In this document: piece after piece, positions 6,626 through 13,820 of the stretch
Position numbering within the stretch: the first letter of the stretch is position 1
How the letters are laid out: each line of letters begins with the position of its first letter
Origin: Planctomycetota bacterium
Lineage (GTDB): Bacteria > Planctomycetota > PUPC01 > DSUN01
DNA: 16,112 nucleotides
Reading direction: 5' to 3'
Assembly (NCBI GenBank): GCA_016872875.1
Contig: VGYW01000176.1
Coordinates: 1 to 16,112, forward strand
Notes under the pieces: model-generated
The model's input: the letters and a program-made list of their open reading frames with translations, nothing else
Database searches by the model: none
What the model was told of the DNA's origin: nothing
Made by a program: the position numbers and the translations under genes

Positions 6626-9472
6626 ATGCGTGTGTGGTTCTTGCTCACGGTGTCCTCTGCCCTCTCCCACGCTGCCGCGCCGCCGGCTGAGGTCGTGGCC
6701 GACTGGATGGCGCAGAACAGGTTCGCATCCGAACAGGCGATCACCAAGGAGCGGATTGCGGCCATCCTGAAGGAGATTGGGCCGTCGGTCGCCGATCTCG
6801 CCAAGCAGCTCGATGATGCGGAGCTGGGTGCCCTGCCGCTGAAGGGCATCTATCTCGCCGCGTGCGAGCGGCGGCGGGCAGAGCGCCTCAAGCCCTATCT
6901 CGCCCAACTCGCCCGCATCGTGTTCACGAAGCACTACGACATGGGCGGCTCGCACTACGCGTACACCGAAGGGCAGTCCGATGCCCAAAACGAACGACAT
7001 TTTCAGCCGGGGGCGAGCCTGTGCTTGCTGGAACTCGACGGCCTCTACGGCAAGGTGACGACGCTCCTCGACGACCCGAAGGGCGTCATTCGCGACCCGG
7101 ATGTGTCCTACGACGCTGCCCGTGTGCTCTTCGCCTGGAAGAAGGACCTGAACAAGGACGACTACCACCTCTACGAGATGAGCGTGTCCGACCGCAAGGT
7201 CCGCCAGCTCACGGATGGCCTCGGCTTCGCGGACTACGAGGGCGCTTATCTGCCCAGCGGCGACATCGTGTTCAACTCCACCCGCTGCGTGCAGACCGTG
7301 GACTGCTGGTGGACTGAGGTGTCGAACCTCTACACCTGCGGCCCGAACGGCGAGCACATCCGCCGGGTGTCATTCGACCAGGTCCACACCAACTTCCCCA
7401 CCGTCACCCACGACGGGCGCGTGATCTACACTCGCTGGGACTACAATGACCGCGGCCAAATCTACCCCCAGGGCCTCTTCCACATGAACTCGGATGGCAC
7501 GGGCCAGACGGAGCTCTATGGAAACAACTCTTGGTTTCCCACCACCATTCTCCATGCGCGCGCCATTCCCGGCACGAGCAAGTACGTGGCCATCTTCACG
7601 GGCCACCACAGCCGCCAGAAGGGCTGGCTGGGCACGGTTGACCCGCGCATGGGCCGACAGGAGAACGCCGGCACCCAGCTCATCGCGCCACTCCGCGAGA
7701 CCAAAGCCGTCCGCATTGACGCCTACGGCCAATCGGGCGACCAATGGCAATACCCGTATCCGCTCAGCGAAACCGCCTTCCTTGTGACGTTCAAGGCGGA
7801 GAAGGCAGCACGGTTCGCAGTCTACTGGATGGACGCAGAGGGCCGGCGCGAGCTGCTCGTGGCGGACCCGAGGATTTCGTGCAACCAGCCCATCCCGCTG
7901 GCCCCACGCCCGGTGCCGCCCGTGAAGGCGAACGTGGTGGACTACCGCAAGGAGAAGGGGAGCGTCTACCTCCAGGACATCTATGAGGGGCCGGGCCTTG
8001 CGGGGGTGGCGCGGGGCACGATCAAGCAGCTCCGGGTCGTGGCCCTCGAGTTTCGCGCGGCAGGGATCGGCTCGAATGGGAACAACGGCCCCGCGGGCGG
8101 AGCGCTGGCGTCCACGCCCGTCTCCATCCAGGGCACGTGGGACGTCAAGCGGGTGCTCGGCACCACGCCGGTTCATGGCGACGGCTCGGCCTGCTTCGTC
8201 CTCCCCGCCCGCACGCCCGTCTACTTTCAGGCCCTCGACGCGAATGGCCACGCCGTCCAGACCATGCGCAGTTGGATGAGCCTTCAGCCGGGCGAGAGCG
8301 TCTCGTGCGTCGGCTGCCACGAGAACAAGAACACCGCTCCGCCGGTCGCCCGGGCGAGCGCGGCTCTCCTCGGCGGCCCGAAGGAGCTCTCGCCCCCTGA
8401 ATGGGGGACGGGCGGTTTCGGCTTCATCCGCCACGTCCAGCCGATCCTCGACAAGCACTGCGTCAAGTGCCACTTCCTCGATGCCCGCTCGCCTTTCGCC
8501 AAGCCAGCCCCCAAGCCCGCGGCCTCCCTCGCCTTCGACCCCAAGACGATGCGGGTGCTGACGCCGCAGGACGCCCGCTGGTGGCACACCTTCGAGCGTC
8601 CGCCCGACGACTGGGCGAAGCCGGCCTTCGATCACACGAAGTGGCGAGTCGGCCCAGGCGGCTTCGGCGACAAGGGCGTGCCCGGCGCCAAGGCCCGCAC
8701 CCCCTGGAACACCCCCGCCATCTGGCTCCGCCTGCCCTTCGACCTCAAGGAGAAGCCGAAGGCCCCCGCCCTCCTCTGGCACCACGACGACGACGACGCG
8801 GACGCCTACGTCAACGGCGTCCCCGCCGCGCGGTCCGACGGTTTCCTCACCGCATACGAGGTCGTGCCGCTGCCGCCGCAGGCCGCTGCGTCCCTCAAGC
8901 CCGGCCCCAACACCCTGGCCCTCCGCTGCACCTACGCCGGCGGCGGCCGCTACATAGACGCCGCCCTCATTGACATTGTGGGCGGGGCGTCCATTGTGGG
9001 CGGGGCGTCTCTGCCCCGCTCCGGCCCCCAACCCCCAACACCTGACACCCAACCCCCTCCCGGCATCCGCCCCAACTTCAGTCTCCGCGGCAAGACCTTC
9101 TACGACGGCGCCAGCCGCCGCCACTGGAGCGACTCCTACATCGCCCTGGCCAACCGCCGCGTGTGCGACTGGATCAACATCCAGAGCGAGCCCTCGATGC
9201 TCCCGCCCTACAAGGCCGGCGCCGCCAGGAGCAAGCTCATCAAGATGCTCGAGGAGGGCCACAACGGCGTCAAGCTCTCGCCCGCCGAGCTCCACCGCAT
9301 CGCCACCTGGATTGACCTCCTCGTGCCCTACTGCTCGGACTACACGGAGGCGATGGACGAGAAGGGGGTGCCGCTCTACGAGCGCTACCTGGCCAAGCGC
9401 CGCCGCTGGGAGGCCGAGGAGGCCCGCAACATCGCCGAGCTGCTGGCCCAGCCGCAACGCCCCGCCCCCTGA
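6626..9472 (+). CDS. Secreted di-heme c beta-propeller protein, HzsA-related
   Basis: The protein has 948 residues. ATG 6626 opens a clean signal peptide (MRVWFLLTVSSALSHA, then AAPP), so it is exported. The frame also opens at GTG 6584, but that start would hide the signal. Residues of about 95-460 read like a beta-propeller with PD40/TolB-type strands (DPDVSYDAARVLFAWKK, FPTVTHDGRVIYTRWDY). Two c-type heme motifs follow, CVGCH at 561-565 and CVKCH at 612-616. Residues of about 652-784 look like an inserted jelly-roll or sugar-binding domain (WAKPAFDHTKWRVGPGGFG). Residues 784-812 are a repeat-derived, proline-rich linker. The C-terminus (INIQSEPSMLPPYKAG, then WIDLLVPYC) is typical of proteins annotated as related to the hydrazine synthase alpha subunit. 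That subunit carries two c-type hemes, but most relatives are not in anammox bacteria, and no beta or gamma subunit gene is here. Redox or electron-transfer work outside the cytoplasm is likely; hydrazine synthesis is not claimed. Confidence 0.82.
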   Translation: MRVWFLLTVSSALSHAAAPPAEVVADWMAQNRFASEQAITKERIAAILKEIGPSVADLAKQLDDAELGALPLKGIYLAACERRRAERLKPYLAQLARIVFTKHYDMGGSHYAYTEGQSDAQNERHFQPGASLCLLELDGLYGKVTTLLDDPKGVIRDPDVSYDAARVLFAWKKDLNKDDYHLYEMSVSDRKVRQLTDGLGFADYEGAYLPSGDIVFNSTRCVQTVDCWWTEVSNLYTCGPNGEHIRRVSFDQVHTNFPTVTHDGRVIYTRWDYNDRGQIYPQGLFHMNSDGTGQTELYGNNSWFPTTILHARAIPGTSKYVAIFTGHHSRQKGWLGTVDPRMGRQENAGTQLIAPLRETKAVRIDAYGQSGDQWQYPYPLSETAFLVTFKAEKAARFAVYWMDAEGRRELLVADPRISCNQPIPLAPRPVPPVKANVVDYRKEKGSVYLQDIYEGPGLAGVARGTIKQLRVVALEFRAAGIGSNGNNGPAGGALASTPVSIQGTWDVKRVLGTTPVHGDGSACFVLPARTPVYFQALDANGHAVQTMRSWMSLQPGESVSCVGCHENKNTAPPVARASAALLGGPKELSPPEWGTGGFGFIRHVQPILDKHCVKCHFLDARSPFAKPAPKPAASLAFDPKTMRVLTPQDARWWHTFERPPDDWAKPAFDHTKWRVGPGGFGDKGVPGAKARTPWNTPAIWLRLPFDLKEKPKAPALLWHHDDDDADAYVNGVPAARSDGFLTAYEVVPLPPQAAASLKPGPNTLALRCTYAGGGRYIDAALIDIVGGASIVGGASLPRSGPQPPTPDTQPPPGIRPNFSLRGKTFYDGASRRHWSDSYIALANRRVCDWINIQSEPSMLPPYKAGAARSKLIKMLEEGHNGVKLSPAELHRIATWIDLLVPYCSDYTEAMDEKGVPLYERYLAKRRRWEAEEARNIAELLAQPQRPAP
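8975..9059. repeat. Intergenic-type repeats read in frame inside the heme protein gene
   Basis: An 18-bp tandem duplication (8975-8992 and 8993-9010, one difference) is followed by a hairpin, GCGGGGC (9000-9006) with GCCCCGC (9013-9019). Then comes a 7-bp periodic stretch at 9025-9059 (CCCCCAA, CCCCCAA, CACCTGA, CACCCAA, CCCCCTC). All of it is translated as a Gly/Pro-rich linker between two domains, and the frame remains open. The heptamer part almost equals the one in ftsY at 15386-15413. Confidence 0.8.
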
Positions 9473-9497
9473 CCTCCCTTGAGCGCCGGGCTATGAT
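9469..9497 (+). promoter_or_regulatory. Probable promoter overlapping the stop of the heme protein gene
   Basis: CTGACC (9469-9474, overlapping the TGA stop) and TATGAT (9492-9497) are 17 bp apart. The -10 context GGGCTATGATTGGG is close to that of the promoter at 4200-4228. The transcript would start near 9504, just ahead of a strong ribosome site. Confidence 0.55.
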
Positions 9498-9520
9498 TGG
9501 GGGCAGAGGAAGGGAGGTGC

Positions 9521-9541
9521 ATGGTGAGCGTCTCCGAGTAA
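9521..9541 (+). other. Six-codon reading frame with a strong ribosome site, possible leader peptide
   Basis: AAGGGAGG at 9510-9517 precedes ATG 9521 (3-nt spacing) and GTG 9524 (6-nt spacing). Either start reads only to the TAA at 9539-9541, giving MVSVSE or MSVSE. A promoter lies directly upstream, and a 10-bp inverted repeat follows at 9558-9589. It may be a leader peptide, or the surviving 5' end of a lost gene. No downstream frame looks like a continuation. Confidence 0.3.
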
Positions 9542-9557
9542 GCGATTGGGCATCTGC

Positions 9558-9589
9558 TCACACTGCACCGCAACACACATGCAGTGTGA
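9558..9589. repeat. Perfect 10-bp inverted repeat
   Basis: TCACACTGCA (9558-9567) and TGCAGTGTGA (9580-9589) pair perfectly around a 12-nt loop. No U-tract follows, so it is not a classical terminator. As DNA it could be a repressor operator; as RNA, a hairpin behind the short reading frame. The rest of 9590-9820 shows only a 9-bp direct repeat (CTAGTCTGG at 9650-9658 and 9659-9667), with no convincing gene. Confidence 0.6.
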
Positions 9590-9820
9590 CAAACCTATAC
9601 AACATACTGTGGACGCCCTATTGCCGAGACCACAACTGGTGGCCCGTCGCTAGTCTGGCTAGTCTGGCCGGCTTCAAGAGGGACTGCAAGTATACCGATC
9701 TGCCACACGACAGCCAGCGTGAGACCCGCCGCCAGCCGACCTTGCCGCGACAGGCTACCCAGCGTGTGCCGCCGCAGAGCGGCGAGGACGAGGGACGAGC
9801 ACGATGGGCCAAGCGGCCGG

Positions 9821-9849
9821 TTGCGCCAGAGGGGGCGATCTGCTAGGAT
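9821..9849 (+). promoter_or_regulatory. Sigma-70-type promoter of sat/cysC
   Basis: TTGCGC (9821-9826) and TAGGAT (9844-9849) are 17 bp apart. The expected transcript start near 9856 lies 38 bases before ATG 9894 and excludes the upstream in-frame ATG at 9804. Confidence 0.7.
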
Positions 9850-9893
9850 CTAGCCCGCTCTTGGACCCGCTTGAACACCTCTGGAGCCGCGAA

Positions 9894-11618
9894 ATGCCGT
9901 CACATCTCACGCCCCCGCACGGGGGCAAGCTGGTAGACCTCATGGCCACCCCAGACCGGGCGCAGGAACTCAAGGGGCTGGCACAAGAGGCGCCATCGTG
10001 GACCCTCACGCCGCGCCAGACGTGCGACCTGGAGCTTCTCCTCAACGGCGGCTTCTCGCCCCTCACTGGCTTCCTCCGCCGCAAAGACTACGATGGCGTG
10101 TGCCTGCGGATGCGGCTGGCGGACGGCACGCTCTGGCCAATTCCCGTGACGCTCGACGTGACGGAGGAGGCGGCGGGGAAGCTGGCCCCCGGGCAGTTGC
10201 TCTTCCTCCGCGACCTCGAGGGCGTGGCACTGGCGGCGCTCCACGTGGAGGAGGTCTGGAAGCCCGAGCTCGCCCTCGAAGCCCAAGAGGTCTACGGCAC
10301 GCTGAACGCCGAGCACCCGACGGTGGGGCACCTTCTGAAGAAGTCGAACCCCTGCTACGTCGGGGGGCGGGTGGAGGGGCTTCAGGCGCCGAGCCACTAC
10401 GACTTCGTGGGGCTCCGCCAAACGCCTGCCCAGTTGCGGAGCCAGTTCGTGGCCCTCGGCTGGCGCAAGGTCGTCGCGTTCCAGACCCGCAACCCGCTCC
10501 ACCGCGCGCACGTGGAACTCACCTTCCGCGCCGCCAGCCAGCTCGAGGCCAACCTCCTCATCCACCCCGTGGTGGGCATGACCAAGCCGGGGGACGTAGA
10601 CCACTACACCCGCGTGCGCTGCTACCGCGCCGTGCTCGACCACTACCCGGAGGACACGGCGCTGCTGAGCCTGCTCCCCCTCGCCATGCGCATGGGCGGG
10701 CCGCGCGAGGCCGTCTGGCACGCAATCATCCGCAAGAACCACGGCTGCACCCACCTCATCGTGGGCCGCGACCACGCCGGGCCGGGCAAGGACTCCTCGG
10801 GCAAGCCCTTCTACGGCCCCTACGACGCCCAGGACCTCCTCCAGCACCACGAGGCCGAGCTCGGCATCAAGGCCGTCCCCTTCAAGATGATGGTCTACCT
10901 CGAGGACCGCGACCAGTTCGTGCCGGAGGACGAGGTGCCGCCCGGCGCGAGGACGAAGGACCTCTCGGGCACGGAACTGCGCGAGCGGCTGATGGACGGG
11001 CGCGAGATTCCCTGCTGGTTCTCATTCCCGGAGGTCATCGCCGAGCTGCGCCGCACGCACCCGCCGCGGAGCCAGCAGGGCTTCACAGTTTTCTTCACGG
11101 GGCTGCCCAGCTCGGGCAAGTCCACCCTCGCAAACGTCCTGCTCGTGAAGCTCCTTGAGATCGGGGGGCGGCCGGTGACGCTGCTGGACGGGGACATCGT
11201 GCGGACGCACCTATCGTCCGAGCTCGGCTTCTCGAAGGAGCACCGCGACATCAACATCCGTCGGATCGGGTTCGTGGCGTCGGAGATCACGAAGAACGGC
11301 GGGATCGCCCTCTGCGCCCCGATTGCCCCGTACGACGCGACGCGGAAGGACGTGCGCGCGGCCATCGAGGTGGGCGGCGGGTTCATCCTCGTCCACGTCT
11401 CGACCCCGCTTGAGGTCTGCGAGCAGCGGGACCGCAAGGGCCTCTACGCCAAGGCACGCGCCGGCATCGTCAAGGAGTTCACCGGCATCTCCGACCCCTA
11501 CGAGGTGCCGGCCGACGCCGACCTTGCGATTGACACGGCCGACATCACGCCCGAGGAGGGCGCCCAGGCGATCATCCTCCACCTCGAGAAGAAGGGCTAC
11601 ATCGCACCGAGCAGGTGA
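9894..11618 (+). CDS. sat/cysC: Bifunctional sulfate adenylyltransferase / adenylylsulfate kinase
   Basis: This 574-residue fusion converts sulfate and ATP to APS, then phosphorylates APS to PAPS in the cytoplasm. The N-terminal ATP sulfurylase shows QTRNPLHRAH at 197-206 and GRDHAGPG at 291-298. The C-terminal APS kinase begins near residue 395, with P-loop GLPSSGKST at 403-411, then LDGDIVRTHLSSELGFS and INIRRIGFVASE. Where E. coli CysC has the phosphate-accepting Ser of FISP, this protein reads APIAPY, with Ala478. I recall the same wording in other bacterial Sat-APS kinase fusions, so it may be a subfamily trait. ATG 9894 is chosen because GGAG (9883-9886) sits 7 nt upstream and the promoter ends at 9849; the frame continues up to 9804 only by chance. 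The sulfotransferase 177 bp downstream, and another at 4278, are likely users of the PAPS. No cysD, cysN or cysH is nearby, which favours sulfation over cysteine synthesis as the local role. Confidence 0.95.
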   Translation: MPSHLTPPHGGKLVDLMATPDRAQELKGLAQEAPSWTLTPRQTCDLELLLNGGFSPLTGFLRRKDYDGVCLRMRLADGTLWPIPVTLDVTEEAAGKLAPGQLLFLRDLEGVALAALHVEEVWKPELALEAQEVYGTLNAEHPTVGHLLKKSNPCYVGGRVEGLQAPSHYDFVGLRQTPAQLRSQFVALGWRKVVAFQTRNPLHRAHVELTFRAASQLEANLLIHPVVGMTKPGDVDHYTRVRCYRAVLDHYPEDTALLSLLPLAMRMGGPREAVWHAIIRKNHGCTHLIVGRDHAGPGKDSSGKPFYGPYDAQDLLQHHEAELGIKAVPFKMMVYLEDRDQFVPEDEVPPGARTKDLSGTELRERLMDGREIPCWFSFPEVIAELRRTHPPRSQQGFTVFFTGLPSSGKSTLANVLLVKLLEIGGRPVTLLDGDIVRTHLSSELGFSKEHRDINIRRIGFVASEITKNGGIALCAPIAPYDATRKDVRAAIEVGGGFILVHVSTPLEVCEQRDRKGLYAKARAGIVKEFTGISDPYEVPADADLAIDTADITPEEGAQAIILHLEKKGYIAPSR

Positions 11619-11629
11619 GGAGGGAAGAG

Positions 11630-11720
11630 GGACCACGGACTACGGACTACGGACCACGGACTACGGACTACGGACCACGGACCACGGACCACGGACCACG
11701 GACTACGGACCACAGACCAC
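11630..11720. repeat. Heptanucleotide array, 13 units of GGACYAC
   Basis: Thirteen head-to-tail 7-bp units run without a break. The fifth base alternates between C and T (order C T T C T T C C C C T C C), and the last unit starts with A. It begins 11 bases after the sat/cysC stop codon. Six-frame translation gives RTTDYGPRTTD-like strings, which are artefacts of the array and not a gene. Confidence 0.95.
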
Positions 11721-11730
11721 GAAGAGCAGA

Positions 11731-11767
11731 CAAGAATCGTCCTCGTCGTCGTCGTTCTCGATTCTTG
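11731..11767. repeat. Perfect 9-bp inverted repeat upstream of the second sulfotransferase
   Basis: CAAGAATCG (11731-11739) and CGATTCTTG (11759-11767) flank a 19-nt loop that contains repeated CGT triplets. It lies 28 bases before ATG 11796. It may be an operator, an mRNA hairpin or a weak terminator for sat/cysC; nothing in the sequence decides between these. Confidence 0.55.
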
Positions 11768-11795
11768 CCCTGCTGCTTCGCGCATGGGGAGCAGT

Positions 11796-12569
11796 ATGGC
11801 TGAGGGGCCGGATTTCGTCGGGGTGGGGGTGCAGAAGAGCGGCACCACCTGGGTGGCCCGGCGCCTGGCCGAGCACCCGCAGGTGTTCATAGGGAAGAAG
11901 GAAACCTCGTTCTTCACCCACCACTTCCACAAGGGCTATGGCTGGTACAACGCCCTGTTCAAGGACAAGGGCGGCCGCGTGGCTGGCGAGGTCTCGCCCA
12001 ACTACTTCATCAGCCCGCGCCACGACGAGCCGCGCCTCGAACACTACCCGCGCTGGTCGCTACAGTCGTGGTGGAAGCACCTCACGCGCCCCTTCCCCTC
12101 GGCCCGCGACGAGCTCAAGAAGGCCTATCCCGGCATCAAGGTGTTCGCCATCTTCCGCAACCCCGTGGACAGGGCGTGGTCGCACTACTGGATGTGGGCG
12201 GAGCGGCGCAGGCGGGTGGGCAAGGGGCGGTTCGTCGTGCCCTTCGAGCGGATGTTCCGCGACAACGGCCGCTGGGTACAGGACTACGGCCGCTACGGCA
12301 CCTGGCTGAAGCACTGGCTCGCGGCGTTCCCCGACATGGGCATCTTCCTCTACGACGACCTCGCGGCGGACTCCGCGGCCTTCATCCGCTCGGTCTACCG
12401 CTTCATCGGCGTGGACGACGGCTTTCAGCCCAGGCTCGGCAGCCGCGAGTTCTCGGGCAAGTACGAGCCAATGGACGCCCCGACTCGCCAGATGCTCGTG
12501 GCCTTCTACCGCGACGAGGCCGCCGAGTTCTTCCGCCTCATCGGCCGCACCCTCCCCTGGCTGGAGTGA
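11796..12569 (+). CDS. PAPS-dependent sulfotransferase, NDST-like
   Basis: This 257-residue protein has the two PAPS-binding signatures of the sulfotransferase fold. They are the 5'-phosphosulfate loop VGVQKSGTTWV (about residues 10-20) and the 3'-phosphate motif FRNPVDRAWSHYW (about 120-132). GEVSPNYF in between, and a tyrosine-rich C-terminal region, fit the heparan-sulfate-type sulfotransferase domain found in many bacterial glycan-modifying enzymes. ATG 11796 has GGGGAG 5 nt upstream; the ATG at 11784 is in frame but lacks such a site. There is no signal peptide, so it should be cytoplasmic. It follows sat/cysC in the same direction across a 177-bp gap filled by a heptamer array and a hairpin. 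Joint transcription is plausible, since no separate promoter is visible. It shares motifs but little obvious sequence with the sulfotransferase at 4278. The acceptor is unknown; a surface polysaccharide is a reasonable guess. Confidence 0.88.
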   Translation: MAEGPDFVGVGVQKSGTTWVARRLAEHPQVFIGKKETSFFTHHFHKGYGWYNALFKDKGGRVAGEVSPNYFISPRHDEPRLEHYPRWSLQSWWKHLTRPFPSARDELKKAYPGIKVFAIFRNPVDRAWSHYWMWAERRRRVGKGRFVVPFERMFRDNGRWVQDYGRYGTWLKHWLAAFPDMGIFLYDDLAADSAAFIRSVYRFIGVDDGFQPRLGSREFSGKYEPMDAPTRQMLVAFYRDEAAEFFRLIGRTLPWLE

Positions 12570-12621
12570 TTGGCGAAAGGATGCGTGAGATCTCCTGCGG
12601 GCGGGGGGGGTGGCGTCTTCA

Positions 12622-12823
12622 GCCTCCGTAAGGAGGCGGCGGAGTATAGCCCACGGCGATGCTCGGAGAGCCGTGGGTGGACGGGCCACCCGCGCCCAGC
12701 CCCCGAAGTGGGGCGGCGGAGCGCCGGGCCACCACGGTTCCGCCGCCCCGCTTCGGGGGCTGGGCCTGTTCCCCGCATCCAGACCCACGGCTCTCCGAGC
12801 ATCGCCGTGGGCTATACTCCGCC
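12622..12823. repeat. Composite nested inverted-repeat element B
   Basis: The outer arms, 12638-12678 and 12783-12823, are a perfect 41-bp inverted match. Each is itself a hairpin (CCCACGGC paired with GCCGTGGG). The inner arms, 12694-12720 and 12739-12765, match over 27 bp with one mismatch and contain CAGCCCCCGAAG. A small hairpin, GCCTCC-GTAA-GGAGGC (12622-12637), abuts the left end. The architecture and the inner motif match the element at 3755-4183, although the arm sequences differ. It lies between the sulfotransferase and the coaE promoter. Confidence 0.85.
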
Positions 12824-12894
12824 ACGCCCTTCGGGCGTTCCACTCGTGCCCGCTGACCTTGGGAGAGCACTCGCACGGCAGTCGAAAAAAAGAT

Positions 12895-12924
12895 TTGACA
12901 GGGGCGGCCAGCTTGTGCTATCCT
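12895..12924 (+). promoter_or_regulatory. Strong promoter upstream of coaE-rho
   Basis: A consensus TTGACA (12895-12900) and TATCCT (12919-12924) are 18 bp apart. A TG two bases before the -10 makes an extended element, and an A-run at 12885-12891 sits where an UP element would be. It is the closest match to consensus at -35 in the window. The transcript should start near 12931. Confidence 0.8.
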
Positions 12925-12930
12925 GTTAGT

Positions 12931-13208
12931 GTAAGTCTGTCCTGCACATTCAGATGCCTTTCTGCTCCGCGACCGGTCGGCTTCTCCAAAGGACTTCTGG
13001 TTTTGCCAAGCTTCTTCCGGACTGCGGTTCGCGCGTCCGCTCCATCAGAGCCAGTGGTGAGATGACGCCTTCCTGAGGCACCCAAGCCTAGCGAGGGTGC
13101 TATCAGCGCGCCAAGCGAAAAGAAGATAGCCGATTGAGTCCCGTAGTGTCCGTGGCACGCTAGCGGCGGGAGGGGCCGCGCCGCCGGGGAAGAGTCCGCC
13201 TCAAGCCC
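12931..13208 (+). promoter_or_regulatory. Long 5' leader of coaE-rho, possibly structured
   Basis: About 278 nt separate the expected transcript start from the coaE ATG, with no convincing gene inside. The first 90 nt are pyrimidine-rich (CCTTTCTGCTCC, CTTCTCC, CTTCTTCC). Visible stems are a CGGAC/GTCCG hairpin extended to 8 bp with one bulge (13018-13039), GCACCC/GGGTGC (13078-13100), GCTATC/GATAGC (13099-13130) and CGGCGG/CCGCCG near 13164-13185. None matches a riboswitch or small RNA that I recognise. Because rho lies in the same transcript, and rho leaders are attenuated in some bacteria, autoregulation is an attractive but untested reading. Confidence 0.4.
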
Positions 13209-13820
13209 ATGAGCCGCAGCGAAGGCGCTTGTCCCGTGATCGGTTTGCTCGGCGGCATCGCGGCCGGGAAGACGGCTGTGGCCGGGATGCTCGCAAGGCT
13301 CGGGGCCCGGGTGATTTCTGCCGATGCGATAGGGCATGCGGTGCTAGCGGAGCCGGGGACACGCCAGCGCATCGTCGCCAGGTGGGGCGCGGAGGTGCTC
13401 GACGCCGCAGGCCGCGTGGACCGCGGCAAGCTGGCGCGGCGCGCGTTTGCCGGCGCCGCGGAGCATGCCGCGCTCGAGGCCATCACGCACCCGGCGATCC
13501 TGGAGGAGTTGCGCCGCCAGGTGGCCGCGGCGCGGGCGGCCTCGCCGCCGGCAATCGTGGTGGACGCCCCGCTCCTCATGGAGGCGGGCCTCGACGCCGC
13601 CTGCGACGTGCTCGTCTTCGTGGAGTGTCCGGAGGAGTTGCGGGAGGCCCGCGCCCGCGAGCGCGGCTGGGACGCCGCGGAGCTGGCGCGCCGCCAGCGC
13701 CTCCAGCAGCCTCTTGAGGCCAAGCGTGCCCGCGCACGCTTTGTGATAGATGGCGGGGCTTCCCTCGAAACCACTTTTCAACAGGTGCAGGAGCTATGGC
13801 AAGAAATTCTCGCGCGGTGA
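13209..13820 (+). CDS. coaE: Dephospho-CoA kinase
   Basis: This 203-residue protein carries out the last step of coenzyme A synthesis, phosphorylating the 3'-hydroxyl of dephospho-CoA with ATP in the cytoplasm. The P-loop [11 protein letters not shown] is at residues 12-22. It is followed by [12 protein letters not shown] (Asp39 region), matching the conserved DAD-I-H signature. [13 protein letters not shown] fits the conserved PLL-E segment, and the lid region [17 protein letters not shown] is typical. Length is normal for the family. The ATG has only a weak ribosome site (GGGGAAGAG, about 14 nt upstream); a GTG at 13235 would start too close to the P-loop. The last 25 bases overlap the start of rho, so the two are almost certainly co-transcribed and translationally coupled. 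Confidence 0.95.
   Translation: MSRSEGACPVIGLLGGIAAGKTAVAGMLARLGARVISADAIGHAVLAEPGTRQRIVARWGAEVLDAAGRVDRGKLARRAFAGAAEHAALEAITHPAILEELRRQVAAARAASPPAIVVDAPLLMEAGLDAACDVLVFVECPEELREARARERGWDAAELARRQRLQQPLEAKRARARFVIDGGASLETTFQQVQELWQEILAR

Noticed and set aside
7370..9457. 695-codon minus-strand open frame opposite the heme protein gene
   Set aside because: The plus frame has a signal peptide, CxxCH motifs and family-typical ends; the minus frame has none and is a GC-rich shadow.
9493..9846. 117-codon frame between the heme protein and sat/cysC genes
   Set aside because: It has no ribosome site of its own and no recognisable motif, and it runs through the inverted repeat and into the sat/cysC promoter.
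12570..13065. Open frames of 65-151 codons across element B
   Set aside because: Their similar translations on both strands (LGEPWV, SEHRRGLYSA) are produced by the perfect inverted repeat, not by selection on protein.
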